Source of the DNA: JADLGL01 sp963823045
Lineage (GTDB): Bacteria > Pseudomonadota > Alphaproteobacteria > Rhizobiales > Kaistiaceae
DNA length: 64,000 nucleotides
Reading direction: 5' to 3'
NCBI GenBank assembly: GCA_963823045.1
Contig: CAWGKA010000003.1
Location: 216,030-280,029, forward strand
The notes under the pieces were generated by a model. It saw nothing but the letters and a program-made list of their open reading frames with translations. It did not search any database and was not told the origin of the DNA. Position numbers and translations under genes: made by a program. Below, piece by piece: positions 9,388-18,388 of this stretch. Every line of letters begins with the position of its first letter. Position 1 is the stretch's first letter.

Positions 9388-9600
9388 CGTCGTGGTTCCC
9401 GCCGATTCCAAAAGATGAAGGTGGGCTAAGAGGGAATTCGGTCAGGCACACCGCCTCAAGCCGAAGCTGCCCCCGCAACTGTGAGCGGCGAGCCGTTCGC
9501 TGATTACGCCACTGACGCCGGAGGGCGTCGGGAAGGCCAGCGAAAGGTGACGACCCGTGAGCCAGGAGACCTGCCGCGACACGGAGCTAAACGCGGGGCG
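9388..9600 (+). promoter_or_regulatory. cobalamin riboswitch
   Basis: Contains the conserved core of AdoCbl-class riboswitches in order: AGGGAATTCGGT, then GCTGCCCCCGCAACTGTGAG (9466-9485), CACTGACGCC with GGGAAGGCC, and the B12 box GCCAGGAGACCTGCC (9561-9575). It ends about 85 bp before the ATG of the permease gene, so it should control the three-gene importer that follows, repressing it when cobalamin is plentiful. Outer P1 boundaries are approximate. Confidence 0.93.
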
Positions 9601-9685
9601 GGGTGTCCCGGTTGGTCGCTGACCGGTCGCAATCGCCTCCTCCAGCGCCTGATCGCCACTCCCTCTCGACAACGGGGAGTTGTCG

Positions 9686-10837
9686 ATGACTCAATCACAA
9701 AGCTTTGAGCGCGCTCAGCCGCTCGCGCCGCCAATGCAGGCGGCGGAACTCATGCCGCGACACGATTCGCCGCCGCCGCCGAAGCCTCGACCGACAGGTC
9801 GGCGACGCTCGGCCGTCGTTCTTGTCGGACTTGCCGCCGCCGTCCTTGCCGGCTTTTTGCTGAGCATCGTTCTCGGCAGCGTTTCGATCCCGCTCGACCA
9901 GGTCATTGCGATCCTCACCGGTCACGACCCGGAGCGCGCAAGTTGGGCCGTGATCGTTCACGATGTGCGCCTGCCTCGCGCGATCACCGCGCTGTTCGCC
10001 GGTGCCGCTCTCGGCGTTGCCGGCCTGCAGATGCAGACGCTGTTGCGCAATCCGCTCGCCGATCCCTTCGCGCTCGGCATCACGTCCGGCGCCAGCCTCG
10101 GCGTCGCCGTCGTGGTCCTCGGCCTCGGCGCGGCGGCCACGACGATTTTCGGCATCGGCATCGGACTTGCCGGTGATGCGACGATCGCCGCGGCCGCCAT
10201 CATCGGCGCCCTCGCCGCACTGGCGCCGGTACTCGCGATCTCGGCGCGCGTCAACAATCCGGCGACGGTGCTGATCGTCGGATTGATGTTCGGCTACGCC
10301 ATCCAGGCATTCGTCACCTTCCTCGTCGTCGGCACGTCGCTGGAGCAATTGCAGCGCTGGATCTCATGGGGCTTCGGCTCGTTCACGGGAGTGACCTGGT
10401 CGCAGCTCGCGCTGTTCGTGCCGCTGCTTTCCATCGGCATCCTGTTGGCGGCGGTCTCGACCAAACAGTTGAACGTCCTTTTGCTGGGCGAGACCTACGC
10501 AGAGTCGATGGGTCTTAATGCGCGGCGGATGCGGCTCCTCATTCTTGCCGGCGCATCGACGCTCGCCGGTGTCGTCACCGCCTTCTGCGGTCCGATCGCG
10601 TTTCTTGGCATCGCCGTCCCGCATATCGCGCGTGCGCTCACGGGCACATCCGATCACCGTGTGCTCGTGCCCGCCGTCGTGCTCGCCGGCGGCGGCCTGG
10701 CGCTCATCGCGCAGATCGTCGCGCTGCTCGTCGGCGCGGACGGCATGATGCCTCTCAACGCTGTCACCTCGATCATCGGCGCACCGATCGTCGTCATGGT
10801 CGTGCTGCGCACACGCCGGGGAGCGTTCGTGGCATGA
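9686..10837 (+). CDS. FecCD/BtuC-family ABC transporter permease
   Basis: About 383-residue inner-membrane permease of the iron-siderophore/cobalamin/haem family. ATG at 9686 follows GGGGAG; an in-frame TTG two codons earlier is less likely. A proline-rich cytoplasmic N-terminus of about 40 residues (SPPPPKPRP) precedes the family core: LGSVSIPLDQV, VRLPRAITALFAGAALGVAGLQ, RNPLADPF(A)LG, GFGSFTG and GPIAFLGIAVPHIAR. Located directly behind the cobalamin riboswitch and coupled by ATGA to the ATPase, so a cobalamin or corrinoid importer is the first hypothesis. No TonB receptor gene is in the window. Confidence 0.93.
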   Translation: MTQSQSFERAQPLAPPMQAAELMPRHDSPPPPKPRPTGRRRSAVVLVGLAAAVLAGFLLSIVLGSVSIPLDQVIAILTGHDPERASWAVIVHDVRLPRAITALFAGAALGVAGLQMQTLLRNPLADPFALGITSGASLGVAVVVLGLGAAATTIFGIGIGLAGDATIAAAAIIGALAALAPVLAISARVNNPATVLIVGLMFGYAIQAFVTFLVVGTSLEQLQRWISWGFGSFTGVTWSQLALFVPLLSIGILLAAVSTKQLNVLLLGETYAESMGLNARRMRLLILAGASTLAGVVTAFCGPIAFLGIAVPHIARALTGTSDHRVLVPAVVLAGGGLALIAQIVALLVGADGMMPLNAVTSIIGAPIVVMVVLRTRRGAFVA

Positions 10838-11877
10838 GCGCCCTCCCCCTTCTCCAAGCGCAAAGTCTGGCGATCGGCTACCACCGGCGTCGTCATCGCC
10901 AAACCGTGCTGAGCGACCTCGACCTTGTCGTCGAGCGCGGGGAGTTCGTCTGCCTGCTCGGTCCCAATGGCATCGGCAAGTCGACCCTGTTGCGCACGCT
11001 GGCCGGATTGCAGCGTCCCCTCGCCGGCCGCGTCGTCATCGATGGTTGCGGCATCGGCAGTATTCGCCCTCTCGAAAGGGCTCGCCTCATCGCCGTCGTT
11101 CTGTCGGAGCGCATTTCCGTCGGAGCGCTGCAGGCGCGCCAGATGGTGGCGCTTGGCCGCTACGCGCATGGCGGCTGGAACGGCAGGTTGAGCGTCGACG
11201 ATGAAGCCGTGGTCGGACGCGCGCTTGAGGCGGTCGGCGCCAGGCATCTTGCCGACCGCGACTGCCGCGAGCTTTCCGACGGCGAGAAGCAGAAGCTCAA
11301 TCTTGCGCGAGCGCTGGCGCAGGAGCCCGCCCTCATCATTCTCGATGAGCCGACCGCCTTCCTCGATATCGCCGCGCGTGTCGAGCTGATTGCGTTGTTG
11401 CGTCAGCTCGCACGCGAGCAGGACCTCGCCGTGATCGCCTCGACGCATGATCTCGATCTTGCTCTTCGCACCGCCGACACCGTCTGGCTGGTCGATCGCA
11501 AGCGCGAGCTGCGTTCGGGAACGCCTGAAGACCTGATTGTCCAGGATGCGTTCGGAGATGCCTTTGCGTCGGACCGAACGGAATTTGACGCCGAGCATCT
11601 TCGCTTCGGCGTCCGCCTTGACGATGCGCCCGCCGCGTTCGTTCGCGGCCCGCCGTCTCCGGCGCGGCTCGCCGCAACGCTGCTCGAGCGTGAAGGGTTC
11701 CGTATCGCCGTCGCGGCGGAGCCGGACGCGCTGATCATCGAAGTCAGCGCCGATGGAACCCGATGGCATGCCGCCACGGGGCCTGAGGAGCTGTCCGGGA
11801 CGAGCTTTGCAGCGCTCGCGGCTTTCGCGCGCCGTCACGCCGTCGGCGCGCGGCGTTCGGTTCAGACTTTCCGCTAA
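10834..11877 (+). CDS. FecE/BtuD-family ABC transporter ATPase with C-terminal extension
   Basis: 347 residues. Walker A GPNGIGKST near residues 44-52, signature LSDGEKQKLNLARAL (Asp in place of the usual second Gly of LSGGQ), Walker B LIILDEPTAFLD and the switch His in STHDLDLAL. Roughly 90 residues follow the nucleotide-binding fold (EHLRFGV... to FARRHAVG), longer than BtuD or HmuV; their role is unknown. The ATG overlaps the permease stop (ATGA). Energises the permease at 9686-10837; expression should follow the upstream cobalamin riboswitch. Confidence 0.92.
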   Translation: MSALPLLQAQSLAIGYHRRRHRQTVLSDLDLVVERGEFVCLLGPNGIGKSTLLRTLAGLQRPLAGRVVIDGCGIGSIRPLERARLIAVVLSERISVGALQARQMVALGRYAHGGWNGRLSVDDEAVVGRALEAVGARHLADRDCRELSDGEKQKLNLARALAQEPALIILDEPTAFLDIAARVELIALLRQLAREQDLAVIASTHDLDLALRTADTVWLVDRKRELRSGTPEDLIVQDAFGDAFASDRTEFDAEHLRFGVRLDDAPAAFVRGPPSPARLAATLLEREGFRIAVAAEPDALIIEVSADGTRWHAATGPEELSGTSFAALAAFARRHAVGARRSVQTFR

Positions 11878-11903
11878 TCCAGAATTCCATTTCGAGGATC
11901 ATC

Positions 11904-13094
11904 ATGTTTCGCACGAGGCTCAAGGCCGTCGCCACGCTCTCTTTGCTTCTTGCCGTCCTGCTGTCTGGCTCCACCGTCGCGCAGACGTCGCCGGAGGCCT
12001 GCATCGAAAACTACCGGCCGGGCGTCGACTACTTCCCCGAAAAGATCGCGCCGCGCTATGCCGACAATTTCTCGGTCAGCTACCACGACAGCTACAAGAT
12101 CGTGACCGTAAACCAGCCCTATGTCGGCGGCGCACCGCAGACCTATGTTCTAGTCCAATGCGGCGCTCCGACGCCGGAGCTCACCGGCGATCTCGCCAAC
12201 GCACCGGTGATCCAGATTCCGGTCGCGTCGATCTACTCCGGCAGCACCACCCACTTTCCCGCCCTCGATGCCCTGGGCGCGGTCGATCGGGTGACCGGCG
12301 TCGCCACGCTGGCTTATGCGACGACGCCCGATTTTCTTGACGCCGCCGATCGTTTGACGCAGTTCGCGGCAACTGGCGCGATCGATGCGGAGATCGTGAT
12401 CGACGGCAATCCGGACGTCCTCTTCACCGATGGCGGCGACGACCCGGCTTTCGACATTTTGCGGCGAGCGGGCATCCCAGTCGTCGCGGTCGCCGAGTGG
12501 CTTGAGCCGAACCTCCTCGGCCGGGCCGAATGGATCAAATTCTTCTCGCTCTTCCTCGACCGCGAACAACAGGCCGACGGCGTCTTCGCCACTATTGAGG
12601 CGTCCTATGCCGACGCGGTCGCGACGGTGGCCACCTTGGCGACCGACAGCCAGCCGCTCGTGCTTGCCGGCTCGTCGTTCCAGGGCATCTTCTATGCGCC
12701 GGGCGGGCGCTCCTACGTCGCCGAGGCGATCGCCGCGGCCGGCGGCCGCTACGTCTTTGCCGACGATGGTGGCACGGCGAGCCTCGCGCTCCCGGACCTC
12801 GAACGGGTGCTGGATGCGGCGGGCGACGCCGCTGTGTGGATCAACGCAGCGACGAGCTACCATTCGCTCGCCGACATTGTTGCCGACGAACCGCGTCTTG
12901 CGGCGCTTCCGGCCGCACAATCGGGGCAGGTGTGGAACTATGATTTGATCCACTCCGATGCCGGCGGCGTCGGCTTTTTCGAACTCGGTGTGCTAAGGCC
13001 GGACCTTGTCGTGCGCGATCTCATCGAGATCCTTCATCCGGGCACGTTCGACGACTATCAGTTCACATTCTATCGCCCGATCACATTGGAGTAG
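11904..13094 (+). CDS. periplasmic binding protein of the riboswitch-controlled importer
   Basis: 396 residues, TroA/BtuF-type fold. ATG after CGAGGA; signal peptide LSLLLAVLLSGSTVAQ. Two lobes are visible: residues to about 170 with the PDVLFTDGG element, then a long linking helix (AEWIKFFSLFLDREQQADGVFATIEASYADAV) and a second lobe with AVWINAATSYHSLADI. EWLEPNLLGRAEWIKFF is the family's linker start. The N-terminal YRPGVDYFPEKIAP segment is typical of the cobalamin/siderophore subclass with long N-termini. Third gene of the operon, 26 bp behind the ATPase. Confidence 0.88.
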   Translation: MFRTRLKAVATLSLLLAVLLSGSTVAQTSPEACIENYRPGVDYFPEKIAPRYADNFSVSYHDSYKIVTVNQPYVGGAPQTYVLVQCGAPTPELTGDLANAPVIQIPVASIYSGSTTHFPALDALGAVDRVTGVATLAYATTPDFLDAADRLTQFAATGAIDAEIVIDGNPDVLFTDGGDDPAFDILRRAGIPVVAVAEWLEPNLLGRAEWIKFFSLFLDREQQADGVFATIEASYADAVATVATLATDSQPLVLAGSSFQGIFYAPGGRSYVAEAIAAAGGRYVFADDGGTASLALPDLERVLDAAGDAAVWINAATSYHSLADIVADEPRLAALPAAQSGQVWNYDLIHSDAGGVGFFELGVLRPDLVVRDLIEILHPGTFDDYQFTFYRPITLE

Positions 13095-13097
13095 CCA

Positions 13098-14078
13098 TTG
13101 ACTGAAACGACGGGGGCGATGCGGGTGCATACGCCCGGTGGGCCGGATGCCATGGTGTGGGAGCAGGTGCCGATCGCGGCGCCGGCCCCGCATCAGGTCC
13201 GCCTTCGTCAGACGGCGGTGGGCGTCAATTTCATCGACACCTATCATCGCAGCGGCCTCTACAAGCTCGACCTTCCCTTCACCCCCGGCAGCGAAGGCGC
13301 TGGGATTGTCGAGGCCGTTGGCTCTGAAGTGCGCGACTTCCAGCCCGGCGACCGCGTTGCCTATGGCGACGCGCCCGGCGCTTATTGCCAGGAGCGCCTG
13401 GTCGCCGCCGACAAGCTCGTGCGCCTGCCGGACGGGATCGACGACGAGATCGCCGCCGCAGTCATGCTCAAGGGCCTCACCGCCGAGTACCTCCTGCGCC
13501 GTGTCTTTCCTGTCGCCGATGGACATCTCGTGCTCTTCCACGCGGCGGCCGGCGGCGTCGGGTCGATCGCCTGTCAGTGGGCGGCGGCGCTCGGCGCAAC
13601 GGTGATCGGTACGGTCGGGTCGGAGGAGAAGGCCGAATTGGCACGGCGCAATGGCTGCGCGCATGTCATCAACTACCGCACCGAAGATTTCGTGGCGCGC
13701 GTTCGCGAGATAACCGACGGCCGCGGCGTCGACGTCGTCTATGACTCGGTCGGCAAGGACACCTTTCCCGGCTCGCTCGACTGCCTGAAGATGCGCGGCT
13801 GGTGGGTGCCCTTTGGACAGTCCTCCGGTGTTGTGCCCGACTTCAATCCGCTTCTGCTGATGAACAAGGGATCGTTGTACATGACGCGGCCGCGGCTCAG
13901 CCACTATGTCGCCGATCGCGGCGAGTACGACACGGCCGCCACAGCCCTCTTCCACGCGATCGAGCGCGGCATCATCAAGGTGGAGATCGGCGCGACGTTC
14001 CCGCTGGTGGACGCTGCCGATGCGCACAGGGCGTTGGAGAGCCGGGCGACGACCGGCTCGACGGTGCTGCTCCCCTAG
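13098..14078 (+). CDS. NADPH:quinone oxidoreductase, zinc-free MDR family
   Basis: 326 residues, zeta-crystallin/QorA-like. TTG at 13098 has GGAG six bases upstream and lies 3 bp after the previous stop; ATG at 13119 is an alternative. GroES-like N-terminal domain (GVNFIDTYHRSGLY, PFTPGSEGAGIVEAVG), then a Rossmann fold with AAAGGVGSIACQWA and KDTFPGSLDCLK. Expected to reduce quinones with NADPH in the cytosol. May be cotranscribed with the importer, though no functional link is evident. Confidence 0.9.
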   Translation: MTETTGAMRVHTPGGPDAMVWEQVPIAAPAPHQVRLRQTAVGVNFIDTYHRSGLYKLDLPFTPGSEGAGIVEAVGSEVRDFQPGDRVAYGDAPGAYCQERLVAADKLVRLPDGIDDEIAAAVMLKGLTAEYLLRRVFPVADGHLVLFHAAAGGVGSIACQWAAALGATVIGTVGSEEKAELARRNGCAHVINYRTEDFVARVREITDGRGVDVVYDSVGKDTFPGSLDCLKMRGWWVPFGQSSGVVPDFNPLLLMNKGSLYMTRPRLSHYVADRGEYDTAATALFHAIERGIIKVEIGATFPLVDAADAHRALESRATTGSTVLLP

Positions 14079-14087
14079 GCGACGGAC

Positions 14088-14429
14088 CTAGAGCTGGCGC
14101 GCGATCTTGTTGTCCTTGTCGAGAAGGATCTTGAGCGGCGTCACCTGCTCATCGGCGAGTTCGAAGCCCATGATGGTAATGTCGTCGCCCCTGTCGATGA
14201 GGTGCGCGGCGGCGCCGTTCATGCAGATAACGCCGGAATCGCGCTCGCCGACCATGACATAGGTTTCCAGCCGGGAACCGTTGGTGTTGTCTACAACCAG
14301 AACCTTCTCGCCCGGCATCAGGCCCACCGCTTCGATCAGCGTCTCATCGATCGTGATGCTGCCGATATAGGCGAGGTTGGCGTCGGTCACCGTCGCCTTG
14401 TGAATCTTGGAGCGCAGGAACCAGCGCAT
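14088..14429 (-). CDS. panD: aspartate 1-decarboxylase
   Basis: 113 residues, making beta-alanine for pantothenate and CoA. The YIGSITID motif contains the Gly23-Ser24 self-cleavage site that creates the pyruvoyl cofactor. KIHKATVTDANL carries the catalytic Lys9, and GERDSGVICMNGAAAHL and DDITIMGFE are conserved. Length and sequence are typical. Converges on the quinone oxidoreductase gene 10 bp away. Confidence 0.96.
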   Translation of the reverse strand: MRWFLRSKIHKATVTDANLAYIGSITIDETLIEAVGLMPGEKVLVVDNTNGSRLETYVMVGERDSGVICMNGAAAHLIDRGDDITIMGFELADEQVTPLKILLDKDNKIARQL

Positions 14430-14827
14430 GGATCGTCACCGGGGTCTAATATTGGCTGGCCGCGCAAAGGGCGGCGGGCGGCTAGATGCCGCGCATCGCC
14501 CTTGAAGGCAAGGGGCGAGCCGGGCGCGGATACATCTTACCGCACCCTCACCATGATGAGCACAGCCACGCCCTATTGTTTCGCAAGGCATCCGCCGGGC
14601 GCCTGAGCGGCCCTATCAGGGCCATGTCACGCGCAAAACTGGCGTTAAGGCTCGGCCCGCCCTGCAGCGTCGGGCGCGCCGGTCTCACATCTTGTTCAGG
14701 CCTGGGATTTCGAGACGCCTTGCTGCCGAAATCAGCGCTTTCGCACGATCGACGACGCATCTGGCGGTGGCGGCGGGAGATGGTGGATCCCGGCGCGTGC
14801 GCCGAGATCCTTGTTGCAAATGCGGCG
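14430..14827. other. intergenic region, nothing recognised
   Basis: About 400 bp between the panD start and the 3' end of the broken xoxF. Open frames here have no ribosome site, no recognisable motif and read like GC-rich noise. The panD promoter should lie just above 14430. Confidence 0.35.
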
Positions 14828-16772
14828 CTACATGCCGCCCGCGACTGCCTCCGGCAGGGCGAAGACATAAAGGGTCGAACCAGCGCGGCGGTAACGGTCC
14901 GCGTCGTTGGCGATCGTCGCCCACGTTGACTTGGCCGGTATTCGCGGCACTGGCGAGGAACGCGATGTACTGCTTGCCGTCATGCATGTAGGCGATCGGG
15001 CGAAGCATGCACTTGCGAGCCGATCTGGAAGGACCAGACGCAGCTCGCCGGTCTTCGCGTTGTAGGCGTCGACCGTGCCGTCATACGGGTTGCCCTGGAG
15101 CACAAGGCCGCCAGCGGTGCTGGAGACCGGGATGCGCGAGCTGACAGGGAAATCGACCCGCCAGGCGATATTGCCGCCGACCGGATCGATCGCCAGCAAC
15201 GCACCGGACAGTCGGTGACCGAGCCATCCAACGCACGAGCGGCGCCGTTCGGGTTGATGCCCGCGCTACGACGGAGGGTGTAGCCCTCGCCGGCGACGTA
15301 CTCGCCCTCGAACACGACTTCGGTGAAGCAGGTGTTGTCGGTCGAGACGTAGAACAGGCCCGTCTGGTCGGAGAAGGTGTCGTTCTCCCAGTTGCGGGCC
15401 GAGTTGCCCGGGCACATGTCGACTTCCGTGCCGGTGAAGTCGTCGCGGTCGGCCGCGCCCGGCATCTGGTAGTCGGTGTAGCGCGCACGATCTTCAGCAT
15501 CGGTGAAGGTCCACCGCGTGATGTCGTAGAGCGCGCGGCCGGTCGCCATGTCGACGCCGGTGATGGCGTCGGTGTAGACGAACGGCCAAGGCTCAGCGAG
15601 CAGCTCGCCGGTCGACTGCGATCCCAGACATAGAAACGGCCGGAGCGGGCGGCCTTCATGGCCAGGTGCTCGACCGAACCATCGCCGTTGACGTCGACGA
15701 TCGACCAGCGGCGTGTTGATCGGCTCGTCGATGTCCCACGGGTCGGCCGGGGTGATGTTGTAGGCCCAGATCAGCTCGCCGGTGGTGGCATCGCGCGCCA
15801 TCTGCGAGGCGCACCAGTTGTTGCGGTAGTCGATCAGGCCGCCATTGGCGTCGAGATTGACGACACCCCATTCGCGACGATAGTCCGGGTTCCACGGACC
15901 GCAATTGCCGGTCGAGTAGTAGAACGGTGTTGATGTCGGGATCGTAGGTGAAATAGCCCCAGACCGTGCCGCCGCCACGACGCCAGGAATCGCCGAACCA
16001 GGTCGACAGCGAGCCCTGCTTGTCGTCGTCATAATACGGATTGAAGCGCGGGCCGATGCCGACTTCGTTGTCCGGGCCCATCGAGTACATGACCCACTGG
16101 GTCTGGCCGGTGTGGATGTCGAAGGCCTGAACCTTGCCGCGGACGCCGTACTCGCCGCCCTCGTTGCCGATGATGTAGAGGTCGCCGATGACGATGCCGT
16201 TGCCGGCCGTCTGCTTCGCGGATGGTGACGTCGGCGCCGACCGAGCGCCACAGCGCCTCGCCGGTCTCGCCGTCCAGGGCGAACACCTGACCGTCGACGG
16301 TGTGGAAGTAGATGTTGCCTTCAGCATATTGCAGACCGCGGGTCTGCGCGCCGCAGCAGGCCTGAAGGCCATGCTCGCGGTCGACGTCCGGGCGGAACTC
16401 CCAGATGATGTTGCCGTTGTTGTTGAGGTCGAGCGCCAGAACGTCGTTCGGGGCCTGACCCGAGCCTTCCGACTGGTTGACCGGGGACACGACATACATC
16501 GTGTCGCCGACGACCAGCGGCGAGGCCTCATACTGATCGAGCACGCCGAGCTGCATCGTCCAAGCGACCGTCAGGTCGGCGACATTCGACAGGTTGATCT
16601 GGTCGAGCGGTGAAAAGTTGTGGCCGTCATAGGTGTAGTTCGGCTGCACGACGTCGCCGGCCGCGATGTGGTCCATGACGTCCTGATTGGCGAACGCCGC
16701 CGTGGCAAGGCCACAGCCGGCGGTCAGGGCAATCGTCGATGCGGTTGCCTTTAGAATTTTCGTTGCAGTCAT
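14828..16772 (-). pseudogene. xoxF: xoxF-like PQQ methanol dehydrogenase, at least eight single-base frameshifts
   Basis: Full-length copy (1945 bp against 1947 bp for the intact neighbour) with a signal peptide (GCGLATAAFA) and SD GGGAGGG before the ATG. Conserved quinoprotein elements survive in different frames: CCGAQTRG, GGEYGVRG, STGNCGPWNP, the DID lanthanide motif in PWDIDEP, and the C-terminal RRAGSTLYVFALPEAVAGGM. Frame changes fall near 16213, 15927, 15703, 15615, 15208, 15045, 15008 and 14917. The translated pieces are almost collinear and little diverged from the copy at 18389, so sequencing or polishing error between near-duplicate genes is at least as likely as true decay. If real, the gene is dead. 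Confidence 0.8.
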
Positions 16773-18386
16773 AAGTCCCTCCCTTTGGGGCTTCGTTTGT
16801 GGAAGCCTCGAGGCATTTGCCCCAAGTTATGGCAGTCACCTATATTTTCGCTTTTTTCGACCTTTACTTTCCTCCGTTTTTGAAAGTGCGCGTCCGGTCT
16901 TGGGCGCACTGACGCATTCGTCGCCCGGCTCGTGCCAGACGCCGCTCGAGGTGACGCGCGCAAAGAAGCGCCTTCGTCGCGCCGTTGGCGGACGTCACCT
17001 GACTCCTCGTAATGTATTGAAAAACAGCGCCCTTTTTTCTACGGCTGCCGTTTCTATCCTCCCAAAGCGGTCCGCCAGTCTGTCGTTCCCGCGCCATTCC
17101 CCACGCGCACGAACGACAAATCTGACGAAACCCCACCCAGGGCCGAGCATTCCCCTGCTCGTCGTCCCCGGGCTATCAGTCCTGGAATCATATCTACACG
17201 CCCAAGAATGGCAAGCGACTTTTTCTTATCGCTCGTCGCTATAATTGGCATAGCGCAGTTGTAACCGTCGTTGGTCTTTCTGCCTACTTGTGAGACCACT
17301 AGACAGCGATAAGAAACTATCGCATCGTTTCGGCGCGTTGACCGGCGAAGGTGAAGTCAAACCAGGCCGGCCGACGTGCTCCCGTGCAAAGATCGCCTAG
17401 CCAGCGATCCCGACCACCACGGGCCGTCAACAGTGGTGACCACCACTATGCTGGCGGGCCGATTATCCGGTGAACGGCGGCTGGTCCGTTTCTCCCGGGG
17501 CCGCAGCGCTCGCGCAGAACGCCCGCGACCACTGTCGTCGGCCATGGATGCGAAGACGTCCACCAAGCCGCTTACGGCCCCACGCCCTCCTGTGGACGCC
17601 GTTCACCTTCGGGCGCCGGTTCGGATTCCTCATCCAACGGCGCCCACTTGCCCCTTGCGAGACTTTGTCGGCAGCCTTTGCGGCGCAGTGAACCTTCGAG
17701 CCGTTCAGCAACTCTCTTCATTTGCAGCTTACTAGTGTCTGCCGATCGCCATTTCGGCGACGGCTCACGAATAATATCCACCGCAGTGCTTTGTGATCTT
17801 GCTTCGACACAGGCATCAGAAAGTTGTGAATGCCGCGTGATTCCTACGAACACTTTGCCGTGGGACTGGACAGATAGTAGTCTGTGGCGCATGATGTTTT
17901 CGGATCGGACGGCTTGGCGCATAGCCGCGTCGGTCGCCCCGATCCAAGTTCCGCGCAATCGATCGCATGCCGAGCAGTCGGCGGTCGCCATTGCGCTGGT
18001 GACGTCTTGGCGGCTCCGGCCGTGCAAGACGGCCTTCTTCCGGTGGACGGTGGCGATCCGTGTCATCCGGGCCGCGTCACTGCCTCGTCAGAGGCGTGAT
18101 GCAGGGGCGGACTATGGACGTCTTGGGGTGGCGCTTCGGCGCGGCGACAAGTCGTCCAAGTCAGGATCGAACCTCCTTGCGATCCTGGCTTCTTGAACTT
18201 GGGCGTCGATCGGGCTCGGCCGTTCGACGCCCTCTTTATTTCCCGATCAGTCCTGGGCGCTCGTGCTCCCCGACCGCCAAAAGCAAAGGGCGCCCCCTCG
18301 TTAGAGGGAACGCCCTGCCTGCGGAACGCCTTAGGTCCCACATCGTGGGGGTTCCGGCGCCAGTCGGAACCCCGTCTCGTTTGCGG
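16773..18386. other. long intergenic region between two xoxF copies
   Basis: About 1.6 kb with no supported gene. The first 600 bp upstream of the broken xoxF is comparatively AT-rich and probably regulatory. It holds an inverted pair of TTTCTTATCGCT (17222-17233) and AGCGATAAGAAA (17305-17316), the latter inside GCGATA-N6-TATCGC. Another inverted repeat AGTGGT-N4-ACCACT lies at 17432-17447. A minus-strand open frame at 17572-18066 has a plausible GC-rich start but no recognisable family, so I do not call it. Confidence 0.4.
18287..18316 (-). terminator. Rho-independent terminator of xoxF
   Basis: Hairpin AGGGCG...CGCCCT with inner stem CCCTC-GTTA-GAGGG, about 75 bp past the xoxF stop. On the minus strand it is followed by TTTGCTTTT, giving the U-rich tail expected for intrinsic termination. 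Confidence 0.8.
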
Positions 18387-18388
18387 CC

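Noticed and set aside
17572..18066. Minus-strand open frame of 164 codons between the xoxF copies
   Set aside because: No Shine-Dalgarno, mixed codon use, no recognisable domain; kept only as a note in the intergenic entry.
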